Assembly (NCBI GenBank): GCA_029582155.1
Contig: CM055900.1
Location: 248,001-312,000 of the forward strand
Length of the DNA: 64,000 nucleotides
DNA from: Panopea generosa
Lineage: Eukaryota; Mollusca; Bivalvia; Adapedonta; Hiatellidae
Direction of reading: 5' to 3'
Positions 1 to 10,845 of this stretch are shown piece by piece. Below the pieces are notes generated by a model, which saw only the letters and a list, made by a program, of their open reading frames with translations, was not told where the DNA came from and did not search any database. Each line of letters begins with the position of its first letter. Position 1 is the first letter of the stretch. Both the position numbers and the translations under genes were made by a program.

Positions 1-168
1 GCAATGCAATGAAACATAATTAATATAAGTTTAACAATATTTCATTTAGAATATACACTATATACTTACATTCAATATACACATTAAACAACAAATGAAA
101 GGGAATTAGAACAAATTTATAAGAGCATATAATGTATAACAATTGGACAAAAACACATTCAACCGATT

Positions 169-169
<1 letters not shown>
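1..169. other. AT-rich flank, no gene seen
   Basis: I see AT-rich sequence with no coding signal, RNA gene or repeat structure before the CT microsatellite begins. Confidence 0.5.
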
Positions 170-215
<46 letters not shown>

Positions 216-231
216 GTAACCTCTTATACGT

Positions 232-272
<41 letters not shown>

Positions 273-383
273 AAGCTCTTGTACGCGTCTTTCCCTCCCT
301 CTCTCCCTCTCTCTCTCTCTCTCTCTCATTGTAAGCTATTGTACGTGCTCTCTCTCTCTCTCTCATTGTTAGCTCTTGTATGT

Positions 384-430
<47 letters not shown>
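170..430. repeat. Compound CT microsatellite broken by a recurring spacer
   Basis: Runs of CT dinucleotides are interrupted by related spacers of about 20 bp containing CATTGTAAGCTCTTGTACGTG-like sequence at about 213-232, 267-290, 327-347 and 365-385. The spacers are copies of one another, so the block grew as CT-run-plus-spacer units rather than as one pure CT tract hit by mutations. It ends about 195 bp upstream of the start codon of the secreted-protein gene. A polypyrimidine/GAGA tract there could affect promoter chromatin, but that is inference. Open frames through it (Leu-Ser or Glu-Arg repeats) are artefacts. Confidence 0.95.
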
Positions 431-431
<1 letters not shown>

Positions 432-558
432 GCAATGCATCTTTCTGTTGTTTCTTCGATCTCAATGTTTAAATATTCTATCAAGCGTGAGTTTGGTAAT
501 GTAATTATATGATAGTGTGTTCATCACTTTGATAGTTCCCATGCTGATAACAGCCTGG

Positions 559-564
559 TATAAG
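559..564 (+). promoter_or_regulatory. Candidate TATA box
   Basis: TATAAG sits in the context ggtataagaac, 65 bp before the ATG at 624, which would place initiation near 590 with a short 5'UTR. The ATG has A at -3 (acaATGa), a good eukaryotic start context. Alternatively, ttaacattcag at 609-619 could be a 3' splice site, with a 5' exon further upstream. The sequence alone does not decide between these. Confidence 0.4.
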
Positions 565-623
565 AACAGTCCCTGAATGTATTCTGTGTCTGTTGCTTCG
601 CATACCATTTAACATTCAGTACA

Positions 624-1106
624 ATGAAGGGAGCTTTAACAGTAAGTGCACTTGTGGGATTTGCCGTGCTCGCGGTAACCAGCGCACACATGTGCTTGCT
701 CAGCCCTCGTCAGAGAGGCTCCATGATGCATATCAATACTCATGCTACAACCGATTGCATTCTTCTGGCATCCCCATGCGGAGGTCGGCCAATGGGATCA
801 GCCCAAGTGGATTTACGGGCTGGACAAAACTTTACCGTAGTCTTTCAGAAAAATGCTGATCACTGGGCAGAGCATACTCCTGGAGATTTTACTATACGAT
901 TCGGAATTGCAACAGCGGGTCACATGGCGTTTGATGACCTGGTCACGATTCCTGACATGGGCGAACCATCGTTGTCTATTTATACTAAAGATGTACATAT
1001 TCCGGACAATGCCCGAGGTCATTACGTGTTGAGTGTCGATTATCGCACCAATAATGCACACGCTCCAGCCCACTTCTACCAATGTAGTGATGTGTTTGTC
1101 GTCTAA
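624..1106 (+). CDS. Secreted histidine-brace (LPMO-like) copper protein, candidate
   Basis: The complete frame is 160 residues. Residues 1-21 form a signal peptide ending VTSA, and cleavage there leaves His22 as the mature N-terminus (HMCLLSP). An N-terminal His produced by signal cleavage is the hallmark of LPMOs and related copper proteins, where it forms the histidine brace. The C-terminus FYQCSDVFV (151-159) resembles the YQCADI-type ending of LPMO families, with Tyr152 a possible axial ligand. His80 or His84 in DHWAEH, or His150, could be the second brace histidine. Four mature cysteines (24, 45, 52, 154) allow two disulfides, and there is one N-glycosylation sequon at Asn69. The mature chain of 139 residues is short for a catalytic LPMO, so a copper-binding or copper-transport role like BIM1/X325 proteins is equally possible. 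No carbohydrate-binding module or membrane anchor is present. Family assignment is by pattern only. Confidence 0.8.
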   Translation: MKGALTVSALVGFAVLAVTSAHMCLLSPRQRGSMMHINTHATTDCILLASPCGGRPMGSAQVDLRAGQNFTVVFQKNADHWAEHTPGDFTIRFGIATAGHMAFDDLVTIPDMGEPSLSIYTKDVHIPDNARGHYVLSVDYRTNNAHAPAHFYQCSDVFVV

Positions 1107-1119
1107 GACAATTATTAAC

Positions 1120-1352
1120 GTAAGTATTTGTATTTTGAAAGTATTTCAAACCGGTAAAGATAGTACATAAATCATGCAGAATGGTTTTATCAAGGACTTA
1201 ATCACTTTGTGTTGTGCAACTATCATGAGACTGATTGTCCGAATTTAACTACATTCGTCAATTCTGAATTTCCCAATGAAAGCAACTTTTTAAGAACCAG
1301 TTATTTCTCCTATCTAAATGTGTAATCACTTTTTTTCTTTATTCATCCGCAG
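1120..1352 (+). other. Probable 3'UTR intron of the secreted-protein gene
   Basis: The stop codon (1104-1106) is followed 13 bases later by a near-perfect donor, AAC|GTAAGTAT, at 1120. A pyrimidine-rich acceptor, tttttttctttattcatccgcag, ends at 1352. The 233-bp intron would lie wholly in the 3'UTR. The stop is under 50 bases from the junction, so the transcript should escape nonsense-mediated decay. Confidence 0.65.
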
Positions 1353-1370
1353 CCAGAACGTTGCCTAGTT

Positions 1371-1376
1371 ATTAAA
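1371..1376 (+). terminator. Candidate polyadenylation signal
   Basis: ATTAAA lies 18 bases into the predicted last exon (starting 1353) and is followed by T/G-rich sequence from about 1385. It is the first plausible cleavage signal downstream of the stop codon, and it fits the spliced 3'UTR model. Confidence 0.45.
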
Positions 1377-1399
1377 GCAAGAATGGTATATATATTCAG

Positions 1400-3285
1400 T
1401 TTCATTTTGGGTCTTCCGTTACCAATAATTCAGAATGCCATTCAGTTATAATTCATGAACTATAAAATGTATTGGAAATCACGTTCCATCCCAATTCTTT
1501 TCAGGGTTCTCTGCAATTGAGCATGATCATGTTGAAAATGTATTTACGGATGCTGTATCTATTAACATTTTGTGGTCAGGTTCAAATATTTCCTAAACCA
1601 AATTGTTTGCAAATATTATTTTGTTTAAAAAATGGATTAATGTCCATAGCACAATAAAAGAAAATCTGCAGCATATGTTTTGCTCAAAACTTTCACTGGT
1701 TAAAGGTCTGCATTATAAGCAAAAATGATACATTGAGAAAATTGTATTATGGTGTGTTTTATTTTAATTCAGTTGTTTTAAGATACTCCGCCGACGATGC
1801 GATTAGATCCATCAAGTTCAAAATGACACAGAATTGACTAGGTAACTGACATCAAATTGTATTTTTCTAAAATACTGACTATTCAACACATGGTAGGAAT
1901 AAACAACTCACTGAAACATACGTATATAAAGCCCCAAAGAAATAAAAATGTCTCTACCTTCTACATCTGCAGATCCGGGGTATTCGAGGGAGATAATAGT
2001 GGCGTCAGACATTTAATTGTTGGAGTTCTTATAATTTTCTTATATATTTTCAGAGTTGTGAATCATCGATAGAAGAGACAGAAATAAATATTGCAAGATA
2101 ATTGTGTAAATTATAAATCTTAAAACGAATTGATATTATTAAAATGTAAATTTCTGATTGGCAATGTTTTGTGATATTATACCTTCCCATAGCTCTCTTT
2201 TTCAGAAGTCAAGGATATTTTAACGCTATTATAATACGATTCTAAATTTTACCTTATTAATGCATTAATTAACTGAGTTATAATTGAGGCAATATGGCAA
2301 TAACGTCTTAGTTCGTCTTACAGATATATGGAAAATATGCACAAACTGATTAATACTCGGCAAGTCCGGTCTCACCTTTGATCAATACAGTCCAAACTCA
2401 CATATTGCGATCACAAACTCGGTTTCAAGTTCAGCCCCCAACCCTGACTATGCAGGCCACTGGGATCTCAACTCGACCATTAATAACTCAATGCAACAAA
2501 TACAATTTCACTTCAACATTACAATTGTTTTCTTGAGCTGAGCTAATGGCATCTTATGGACAGGCATATGGGAGAATTCGTATTTGCCCAGTCGCGCTTG
2601 TCACTGTACTTGCTTTTTCGTATCGATCCAATTTATTTAATATTTATTCAGTTGGAGGTATTTCCTCGCTCACAAGGCGAACTCTGCAGATTTAAAATAA
2701 CTCTAGCCATTACGGTCTCAATTCGGCAAATTCGAGTGGGCCCTGACGTTATAAAACATTTTCATGCTCAATTCAAATTCGCGTACTCAAACACAAGTTC
2801 CAGGATTTATATAAAACATAAATTGAAGACCAAACACTTGACTTTGCCTGGAATTTGGAAGTAGTAATTCTGATTTGAAATAGAAATTTACATGTATTTA
2901 CATATAATTGCTGTTTTAACGAGTCATTTTTAAGTTGAGCATGAAATTTTGAATTAATCATGGATTAAAGTTTTATATCCTCCGAAGCAGATGTTAGACA
3001 TAGTGAGATAATAATTCATTCGAAGCAGTTTTCTTTAAACTTAGAATAAAAAAGTCGCTGTTCTAATTTTGACTTTATTTTTTATATCGTCTTAACAACT
3101 CGACAGTCTGTTACAATAAATGAAAATATCTTATATGAAATAAAGTTGACCTTATGAGGGCTGTTAATCAAACAAGTCGAGTATCCAATCAGTAATAGAT
3201 ATTGTTTCCATGGTCGGCATTTTCTTTAGACAAACTATGTAAACATTACATTGTAATGCATTGTATTTACATGAACAAACAATAC
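1400..3285. other. No gene recognised
   Basis: This is AT-rich sequence with scattered short open frames (for example about 2556-2864) that show no family resemblance and no codon signature. I found no inverted terminal repeats or tandem array. Confidence 0.5.
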
Positions 3286-3290
3286 GACGC

Positions 3291-3538
3291 GGCCAGTGGG
3301 CGGAGCGATAGTCGTTCTCGCAGCAAGTGGGCGGAGCGATAGCCGTTCTCGCGGCCAGTGGGCGGAGCGAAAGTCGTTTTCGCGGCAAGTGGGCGGAGCG
3401 ATAGTCGTTCTCGCGGCAAGTGGGCGGAGCGATAGTCGTTCTCGCGGCAAGTGAGCGGAGCGATAGTCGTTCTCGCGGCAAGTGGGCGGAGCGATAGTCG
3501 TTCTCGCGGCAAGTGGGCGGAGCGATAGTCTTTATCGC
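3291..3538. repeat. 31-bp GC/CpG-rich minisatellite, 8 copies
   Basis: Eight copies, each 31 bp, start at 3291, 3322, 3353, 3384, 3415, 3446, 3477 and 3508. The core is GTGGGCGGAGCGATAGTCG. Copies differ by one or a few substitutions (ggcc/ggca/agca at the start, one tttatcgc end) and keep exact length. The block is GC- and CpG-rich within very AT-rich DNA. Because 31 is not a multiple of three, reading through gives all three frames of the same unit, which explains the Arg/Pro-rich antisense frames. Confidence 0.97.
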
Positions 3539-4265
3539 GGCAGTTGTTTTGAGTGAAGTAGTACATTGATTTCTCCTTAATTGGTTAACCATGGTATACA
3601 CAACATACTATGCCAAGAGACACGTAACTACAGTTTTGTATAAATCTGGTTCATATTACAGAAATTATGCACTCGTTTCTTAAAGAGCATATATTTTACA
3701 GAATTTAGTGTTGAGTAACCTCAAGAAATATATTGTATGTTTGGCAATGAAATGACACCGGAACATCAATTAATGTTCATTAAAAATCCAATAACAATTT
3801 AAATGTGTTGTTAAATAGAAAATACAATTGAATTGTTCAAACGACAATCTTCAATCAATGCATATGGTGGTTAATATTCAAAACTTCACGTATAAGGACC
3901 ATTATCAATATATCATATGTCATAACTAGATGTCAATAAGGTGTTCATTACCTAAATAATAGTATGCAGAACGTATAAGAACTTCTGGAACAACCCTCGC
4001 ACATGCTTCCGAAATTGTTATCTTTGTATAGTTTGCATTGAGCAACACATTCGTTTGGCCTTATTTTGATATACTAATCATTCGTCAATGACCCGACTTA
4101 CAGTTCAGGAAACACAACTCTCGTAATTCCTTACTAATATTTTACATCTTATTATCGTTCTTTGTAAATTATTACAGTTGCGTTACTGTTATAATCAAAG
4201 AAGTCGTGTTTCTGTCTGAAATATGTTGGGTAGAAACATCAATATTTACATGTAACAGAAACTGT

Positions 4266-4336
4266 TGTGGTTTTTTTGTGTTGTTGTGGTTTTCTTTTTG
4301 TTTGTTTGTTTTTTTTTTGGGGAGGGGGGGGGGTTT
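4266..4336. repeat. T/G homopolymer tract with a long G run
   Basis: TTGTTGTGG-type and GTTT-type runs lead into ten T residues and then GGGG-A-GGGGGGGGGG. The G run could stack into quadruplex-like structure. It has no coding meaning. Confidence 0.85.
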
Positions 4337-4814
4337 TCCTTCTTGGTTTTCGTTCATTTTCATAAATATGGATATAATGGACAAATAACACCGCAAGACA
4401 TGTTCTTTTTCAACACAATATAATTTTTGCTGTTTTTAAATTTTTGGCATCTGTGATATTTGTTGTTAAAACGTTCCTATTGGTAAAACAGTTTTGGATA
4501 TGTACTCGATTTAAATTCGTGAATATATAGCAATATACCTCAACAATAAAAAACAAATTTCAGAATTTAAAATTGTACACTATTTTTGGGAATGCCGAAA
4601 GTAACATTTTGCTTATCTCTGCTTATCTGGAGAAGTTTCAACTGAATGCTTCAAACGAAATGATATTTTAGACATCTATTGTTTGACGTCAACTGGTTAT
4701 TACAAAAACGTAAAACAGACAAAATTCAAAGTTTTATGAGTTATCGACAGACTCATATACAAACAACGGAAATGTGCAGATTAAAATTGACGTTCAGTAT
4801 CGTTTCCCATCTGT

Positions 4815-4853
4815 ATACATGGAAAGTATACATGGAAAGTATACATGGAAAGT
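4815..4853. repeat. 13-bp direct triplication
   Basis: TACATGGAAAGTA occurs three times in perfect tandem at 4815, 4828 and 4841. It is a small, recent slippage product. Confidence 0.9.
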
Positions 4854-6214
4854 ATAGAATAAATTAGAGGCGACTGTTATATCTTAGGAAAAGAAACGAA
4901 AACACATGAGTCTGTGAAGAACTCGTTTTAAATTATGTAACAGGCCAGATTCCCAACCACCCCTAAATTCATGTTACCATGGTCAGTTACTATGAAACTT
5001 ATTTATCAAACACAGTCATGGAAAACGTACATATAGATTGTTGCAAGAAGTATGAAGTCGTAAAGTATATGTTGGTCATTGTCATGGTCTCTTGGAATCA
5101 TTTGAACAATCAAAAAATATTTTGACGACTGTCTCGCTTTATGATATAACAACCGAGTCACGCTGCGCACGCAAATATTAATAAATTGTAAGAACCTCGG
5201 TAGTGATTTTGTTACCGACTTTTCCTGCTGTCATTTCTTCAGTATGTATGTCCAATATCAATTATTTAGTAATGTACGTCCCCGGTTGGACCTGTAGTAT
5301 CTGTATTGTGTTAGATTATATACCAACATGATACATCAATTTTCTCTTGCTGACCTAATAATCGTTTCGGTATATATATAATGTCATCATCCGATTCAAA
5401 TACTTTGAAATGTTAAACAAGTTGTGATTGAAAGAATATATTGGAGAATGACAATTGCCCCTCTGACACACACATACCAATATATAAAATATTCCGACGC
5501 GTGATTACTACTGTTACGTTCCAGACATCTTGTCTAAGCTTTGTGTTAATGATGAATTGTACTATAGTGCCATAAGTTATAACTGGAGTGTGTTGCAAGA
5601 GTCAAAAGTCAATAAAAAACTGTTACTGGTCTAAATCGCCAGACACTTTTATATTTGTTTGAAGAATTATATGTGTTTTATTGTTTAGTTTAGTTATCAC
5701 GCAACAATTCTCCAGACCGGAAGTACAAACCTACGGGATCAATAAATGCTGCACTTAATATCGTTCACGTAATAACGTTGGAGCAAATTACTTTTATTTT
5801 TACCTGGCAAAAGAGTCAAAATGTCCGTTTAACCGCTTTTTCTCATGAACCCTACACGTCTTGTAATATTGACTACAATAAATATTGGTAATCCTGCTCG
5901 TTGTAATTCAACCTAAACACAAATTACAAGGAAGCGACGTTCTTAACATCAATATTGAAGTTTCCATTTGCTATTTCAACCAAGATGTGTTGAGGATGTA
6001 GATAAATTAACTCAACTTGGCTCGGTTGTTCAAAGCTCGGACAGCTTGAAATGGGTTTACTTTTGTTCTGAACGACTACGTATACAATATATTAAAAAGA
6101 ATGACGTCATTTCACAATATATGAAATAATAATTATCTACTGTCATGTCAACTCAGTATAAAGGGATTTGAAAATTCCACTTAACACGGGGATAAAGTAA
6201 CAAAGCGTTTACCA

Positions 6215-8215
6215 ACTCAGTCCTGTTGTTCGTAAGAGTACATCATATAGTCAGTCCTGCTGTTTAGGAGAGTACATCATATACTCAGTCCTGCTGTTTA
6301 GGCGAGTACATCATATACTCAGTCCTGCTGTTTAGGAGAATGCATCATATACTCAGTCCTGCTGTTTAGGAGTGTACATCATATTCTCAGTTCTGCTGTT
6401 TGGGATAGTACATCATATACTAAGTCCTGCTCTTTAGGAGAGTTCATCATATACCCAGTCCTGCTGTTTAGAAGAATGCATCATATACTAAATCCTGCTG
6501 TTTAGGAGTGTACATCATATACTCAGTCCTGATGTTTAGGAGAATGCATCATATACTCAGTCCTGCTGTTTAGGAGAGTACATCATATACTCAGTCCTGC
6601 TGTTTAGGAGAATGCATCATATACTCAGTCCTGCTGTTTAGGAGAATGCATCATATACTCAGTCCTTGTGTTTAGGAGTGTACATCATATACTCAGTCCT
6701 GTTGTTTGGGATAGTACATCATATACTCAGTCCTGCTGTTTAGGAGAGTACATCACATACTCAGTCCTGCTGTTTAGGAGTGTACATCATATACTCAGTC
6801 CTGCTGTTTAGGAGAATGCATCATATACTCAGTCCTGCTGTTTAAGAGTGTACATCATATACTCAGTCCTAATGTTTAGGAGAATGCATCATATACTCAG
6901 TCATGCTGTTTAGGAGAGTACATCATATACTCAGTCCTGCTGTTTAGGAGAGTATACCGTATACTTAGTCCTGTTGTTTAGGAGAGTTCATCATATACTC
7001 AGTCCTGATGTTTAGGAGAGTGCATCGTATACTCAGTCCTGCTGTTTAGGAGAGTGCATCATATACCCAGTCCTGCTGTTTAATAGAGTGCATCATATAC
7101 TCAGTTCTGCTGTTTAGGAGAGTGCATAATATACCCAGTCCTGGTGTTTAATATAGTACATCATATACTCAGTTCTGCTGTTTAGGAGAGTGCATGATAT
7201 ACCCAGTCCTGCTGTTTAATAGAGTGCATCATATACTCAGTTCTGCTGTTTAGGAGAGTGCATGATATACCCAGTCCTGGTGTTTAATAGAGTACATCAT
7301 ACACTCGGTCCTGCTGTTTAGGATAGTGCATCATATACTCAGTCCTGCAGTTTAGGAGAGTGCATCATATACTCGGTCCTACTGTATAGGAGAGTACATC
7401 ATATACTCAGTCCTGCTCTTATGGAGAGTACATCATATATTCAGTCCTGCTCTTATGGAGAGTACATCATATACTTGATCCTGCTGTTTAGGAGAGTGCA
7501 TCATATACTCGGTCCTGCTGTTTGGGAGAGTACATCATAAACTCGGTCCTGCTCATATGGAGAGTACATCATATACTCGGTCCTGCTGTTTGAGAGAGTA
7601 AATCATATACTCGGTCCTGCTGTTTGGGAGAACGCATAATATACTTGGCCCTGCTTTTATTGAGAGTGCATCATATACACGGTCCTGCTGTTTGGGAGAG
7701 AACATCATATACTTAGTCCCGCTGTTAGGGAGAGTACATCATATACTCAGTCTTGCTGTTTAGGATAGTACATCATATGCTCTGTCCTGCTGTTTGGGAG
7801 AGTACATCATATATTTGGTCCTGGTGTTTGAGAGAGTACATCATATACTCAGTCCTGCTGTTTGGGAGAGTACATCATATATTCAGTCCTGCTGTTTAGG
7901 ATAATACATCATATACTCGGTCCTGCTGTTTAGGATAGTACATCATATACTCGGTCCTGCTGTTTGGGAGAGTACATCATATATTCGTTCCTGCTGTTTG
8001 AGAGAGTACATCATATACTCGGTCCTGCTGTTTAGGATAGTACATCATATACTCGGTCCTGCTGTTTGGGAGAGTACATCATATATTCGGTCCTGCTGTT
8101 TGAGAGAGTACATCATAGACTCGGTCCTGTTGTTTGGGAGAGTACATCATATTCTCGGTCCTGCTGTTTGGGAGAGTATATCATTTACTCGGTCCTGCTG
8201 TTTGGGAGAGTACAT
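6215..8215. repeat. 34-bp satellite array, about 59 copies
   Basis: The core is CAGTCCTGCTGTTTAGGAG followed by AGTACATCATAT. Units on the left carry CAG...TAGG and alternate AGTACATC with AATGCATC. Units on the right mostly carry CGG...TGGG. A 68-bp dimer repeats exactly from 7,065 (starts 7065, 7133, 7201, 7269), and a 102-bp trimer repeats from 7,915 (starts 7915, 8017, 8119). The frame at 7,998-8,345 is an artefact of the array. Confidence 0.98.
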
Positions 8216-9090
8216 CTATATGCGCACGATTAATCACAACTTCATTCTCTGTTTATTTTCAAAAAGATATTTAAACATAGTCTTCTATAAAGTCTTTATT
8301 AAAATTGTTTTTCTTAGAAGTTTTGTAGGTGATAGTTATATTTGAAAATGCTAGTTTTACAATTCCAATATCGAAATAACATTTGTTAATAAATATATTT
8401 AGATCATATCACGTGGAAACACACACACACATACACACACACACACGCACGCACGCACGCACACACACACACACACACTCTATATATATATACATATACT
8501 TTCATATAACAGTGTTCGAGTGCTGAAATTAAATGAGGATGACAACATTCAACTATGTGTCAAAGACAATCTAACAGATAAAGCACATTTTATATATTTT
8601 GCTAGGTTAAAAAGAGTATTTCTATTATCTGACTGTTATAATTCTATGAATCGAAACATACTAGGTCTCTGAAAAAAATAGTGATCGATCCGATGTTCTC
8701 TCGTTAACAACACTCACTACTGGTTCTGCTCAGGTAAAGGACTCGAGATGTAATATAATCTGTGAGCTTTCTTTGCACTCAAGTTAGAATTAAGTTGTAT
8801 AAACGTGTATAGAATTTTCTATATTGGACTGAAGAGTGTTCCGAATAATGAAACATTGTGCAATTCTTGGGGCTTACGTTTTACAATAACCAGCAACGTG
8901 CGCATTAAGGATATTGTTGCAGTTACAAAGTTCATAGTTGATAGTTAACTTATAATGCTACAATGATATAATGTAAAGACCGCAATTATATGCAAGTAAA
9001 TTATTGATACAAAGTACACCACAAATTCTATATACAGTTATAATAATGTTTGAAAAAGAATATTCTTCAAGATAATGATTATGAATGTGC
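8216..9090. other. Spacer with CA/TA microsatellite, no gene
   Basis: This stretch links the 34-bp array to the next A1/A2 anchor. A compound (CA)n/(CG-CA)n/(TA)n microsatellite lies at about 8,419-8,494. I recognise no gene in it. Confidence 0.7.
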
Positions 9091-10290
9091 CTCTGTTTAT
9101 ACGTATTTGACGTCATAATCATTTGCAAATTTAACCAGAACACATTTTATCCAAAAGTACGCCCATAACCTTAATATAACCGTTCATGGGTATGCGTTCT
9201 TGGGAAATTCTACATTAGATTTAATGGAGGAATACAACACAACTATAGTTGTTACAGAATCAATACAACCGGTATATTTCAGAACAGAGTCTGTTATATT
9301 GCGATGGAAGTATTTTATATATAATAACCATAACGTACTGAAGGATTTAAGGATTAAAAAAAGAACAGTTTTGATATTTCATTAGACTTCTTTGATGTCC
9401 TTCAAATCTAATACATGATCGTGGGGCATTGGTATCCAAGCTGGTACTCTTAGTTCTGCCAATAAAAACTTTTCACCTGAACATCAAATTTTGTCTATAT
9501 ATTAAATTGAGACCGGTTGTACTATGAATAAAAATATATAATTTTCATCTGCAATGCTGAAGCTGGTCATAATAATACTATGGATATTATATTTTACTGG
9601 ATATTTTCAAATATAACCAGTCTACAAAAGCTGTAAGACCACATGTTCATGCATGAATACACACTCACAACGTTAGCTGTGGTGTTTATGCAATGGTTTG
9701 TAATGCATTTAATATTCATATAAAAACTTGTCTAAAATGTGTACACTCATGTAAAAGCTTGTCTCAAATGTTTATACTTTTGAACGATTTCACATGCCTC
9801 CTTCCAAAATATAAACTAAATTATTTGACTAAATACATACTGCTTTAAACTTCTTACTTGCATCATGTAGACATGTAATGTTCACAAAAAATGCTTAGTC
9901 ATTGGGATCATCATGTTTCCAAATCAGACGTAGTTTTTAACGCTTGTATTTGAAATTTAAATTAACGTAAACTATTTCTGTTAAAATACATATATTCATG
10001 AAATTCCGTAATTTCAACGAAACAGTCTTAAGCAATTACGATACGTTTTCTAGCGTATTTCCAAAAAGCTGAAACGTGAAAGGAACCAATTATGTCTATG
10101 TAACAATCCATTTCTTGAACTATACTTAAATAATTAGTTTTTACACCCACTAGTTAAATGTATATTAGTTTAGTTGTATATGAGCTTATTTTTGTAAAAT
10201 TGTCAACATGTAGAAAAAGGATTCCCAATGCTACTTATTCATTATTCAGAAAGGTACCTGTTTATACGATATTTTATTCTCGAATACCGT

Positions 10291-10842
10291 GTTATCAGAT
10301 GTGATAACAACACTAACCGAACACCGGGATTTTAAGATATTAAATGTAAAATCAACACTGTACAAACGCTGTGTTTCTAAATTATCAGATGTAGTTACAA
10401 CACTGTACAAACGCCGTGTTTCTAAGATATCAGATGTATTTACAACACTGAACAAACGCCGTGTTTGTAAATTATCAGATGTAGTTAAAATACTGTGCAA
10501 ACGCCGTGTTTCTTAGTTATCAGATGTAGTTACAATACTGTACAAACGCCGTGTTTCTAAGTTATCAGATGTAGTTACAACACTGCACGAACGCCGTGTT
10601 TCTAAGTTATCAGATGCAGTTACAGCACTGAACGAACGCCGTGTTTTTAAGTTATCAGAGGTAGTTACAACACTGTACAAACGCCGTGTTTCTTAGTTAT
10701 CAGATGTAGTTACAACACTGTACAAACGCTGTGTTTCTAAGTTATCAGATGTAGTTACAACACTGTACAAACGCCGCGTTTCTTAGTTATCAGATGTAGT
10801 TACAACACTGTACAAATGCCGTGTTTCTTAGTTATCAGATGT
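10291..10842. repeat. 45-bp tandem array, about 12 copies
   Basis: The unit begins GTTATCAGATGTAGTTACAA and ends CGCCGTGTTTCTTAG or CTAAG. Early copies (10,291-10,380) are more diverged and later copies nearly uniform. The period is a multiple of three, so both strands stay open by chance for 75-84 codons. Decayed relatives of the unit lie at the matching position of A2 (21,513-21,720), so the seed predates the duplication and expanded mainly in A1. Confidence 0.95.
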
Positions 10843-10845
10843 ATA

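Larger units (their letters stand above)
3545..5180. other. No gene recognised
   Basis: AT-rich sequence without a supported gene. It contains the T/G homopolymer tract at 4266-4336 and the 13-bp triplication at 4815-4853, listed separately. Confidence 0.5.

Noticed and set aside
132-512. 126-codon Leu/Ser-rich frame
   Set aside because: It is a translation of the CT microsatellite, with no coding signal outside the repeat.
3164-3601. Arg/Pro-rich antisense frames over the 31-bp array
   Set aside because: A 31-bp period cycles all frames through the same unit, so the overlapping frames are shadows of the repeat.
6215-8215. CRISPR array
   Set aside because: Units are contiguous 34-bp repeats with no unique spacers or cas genes, and the context is eukaryotic.
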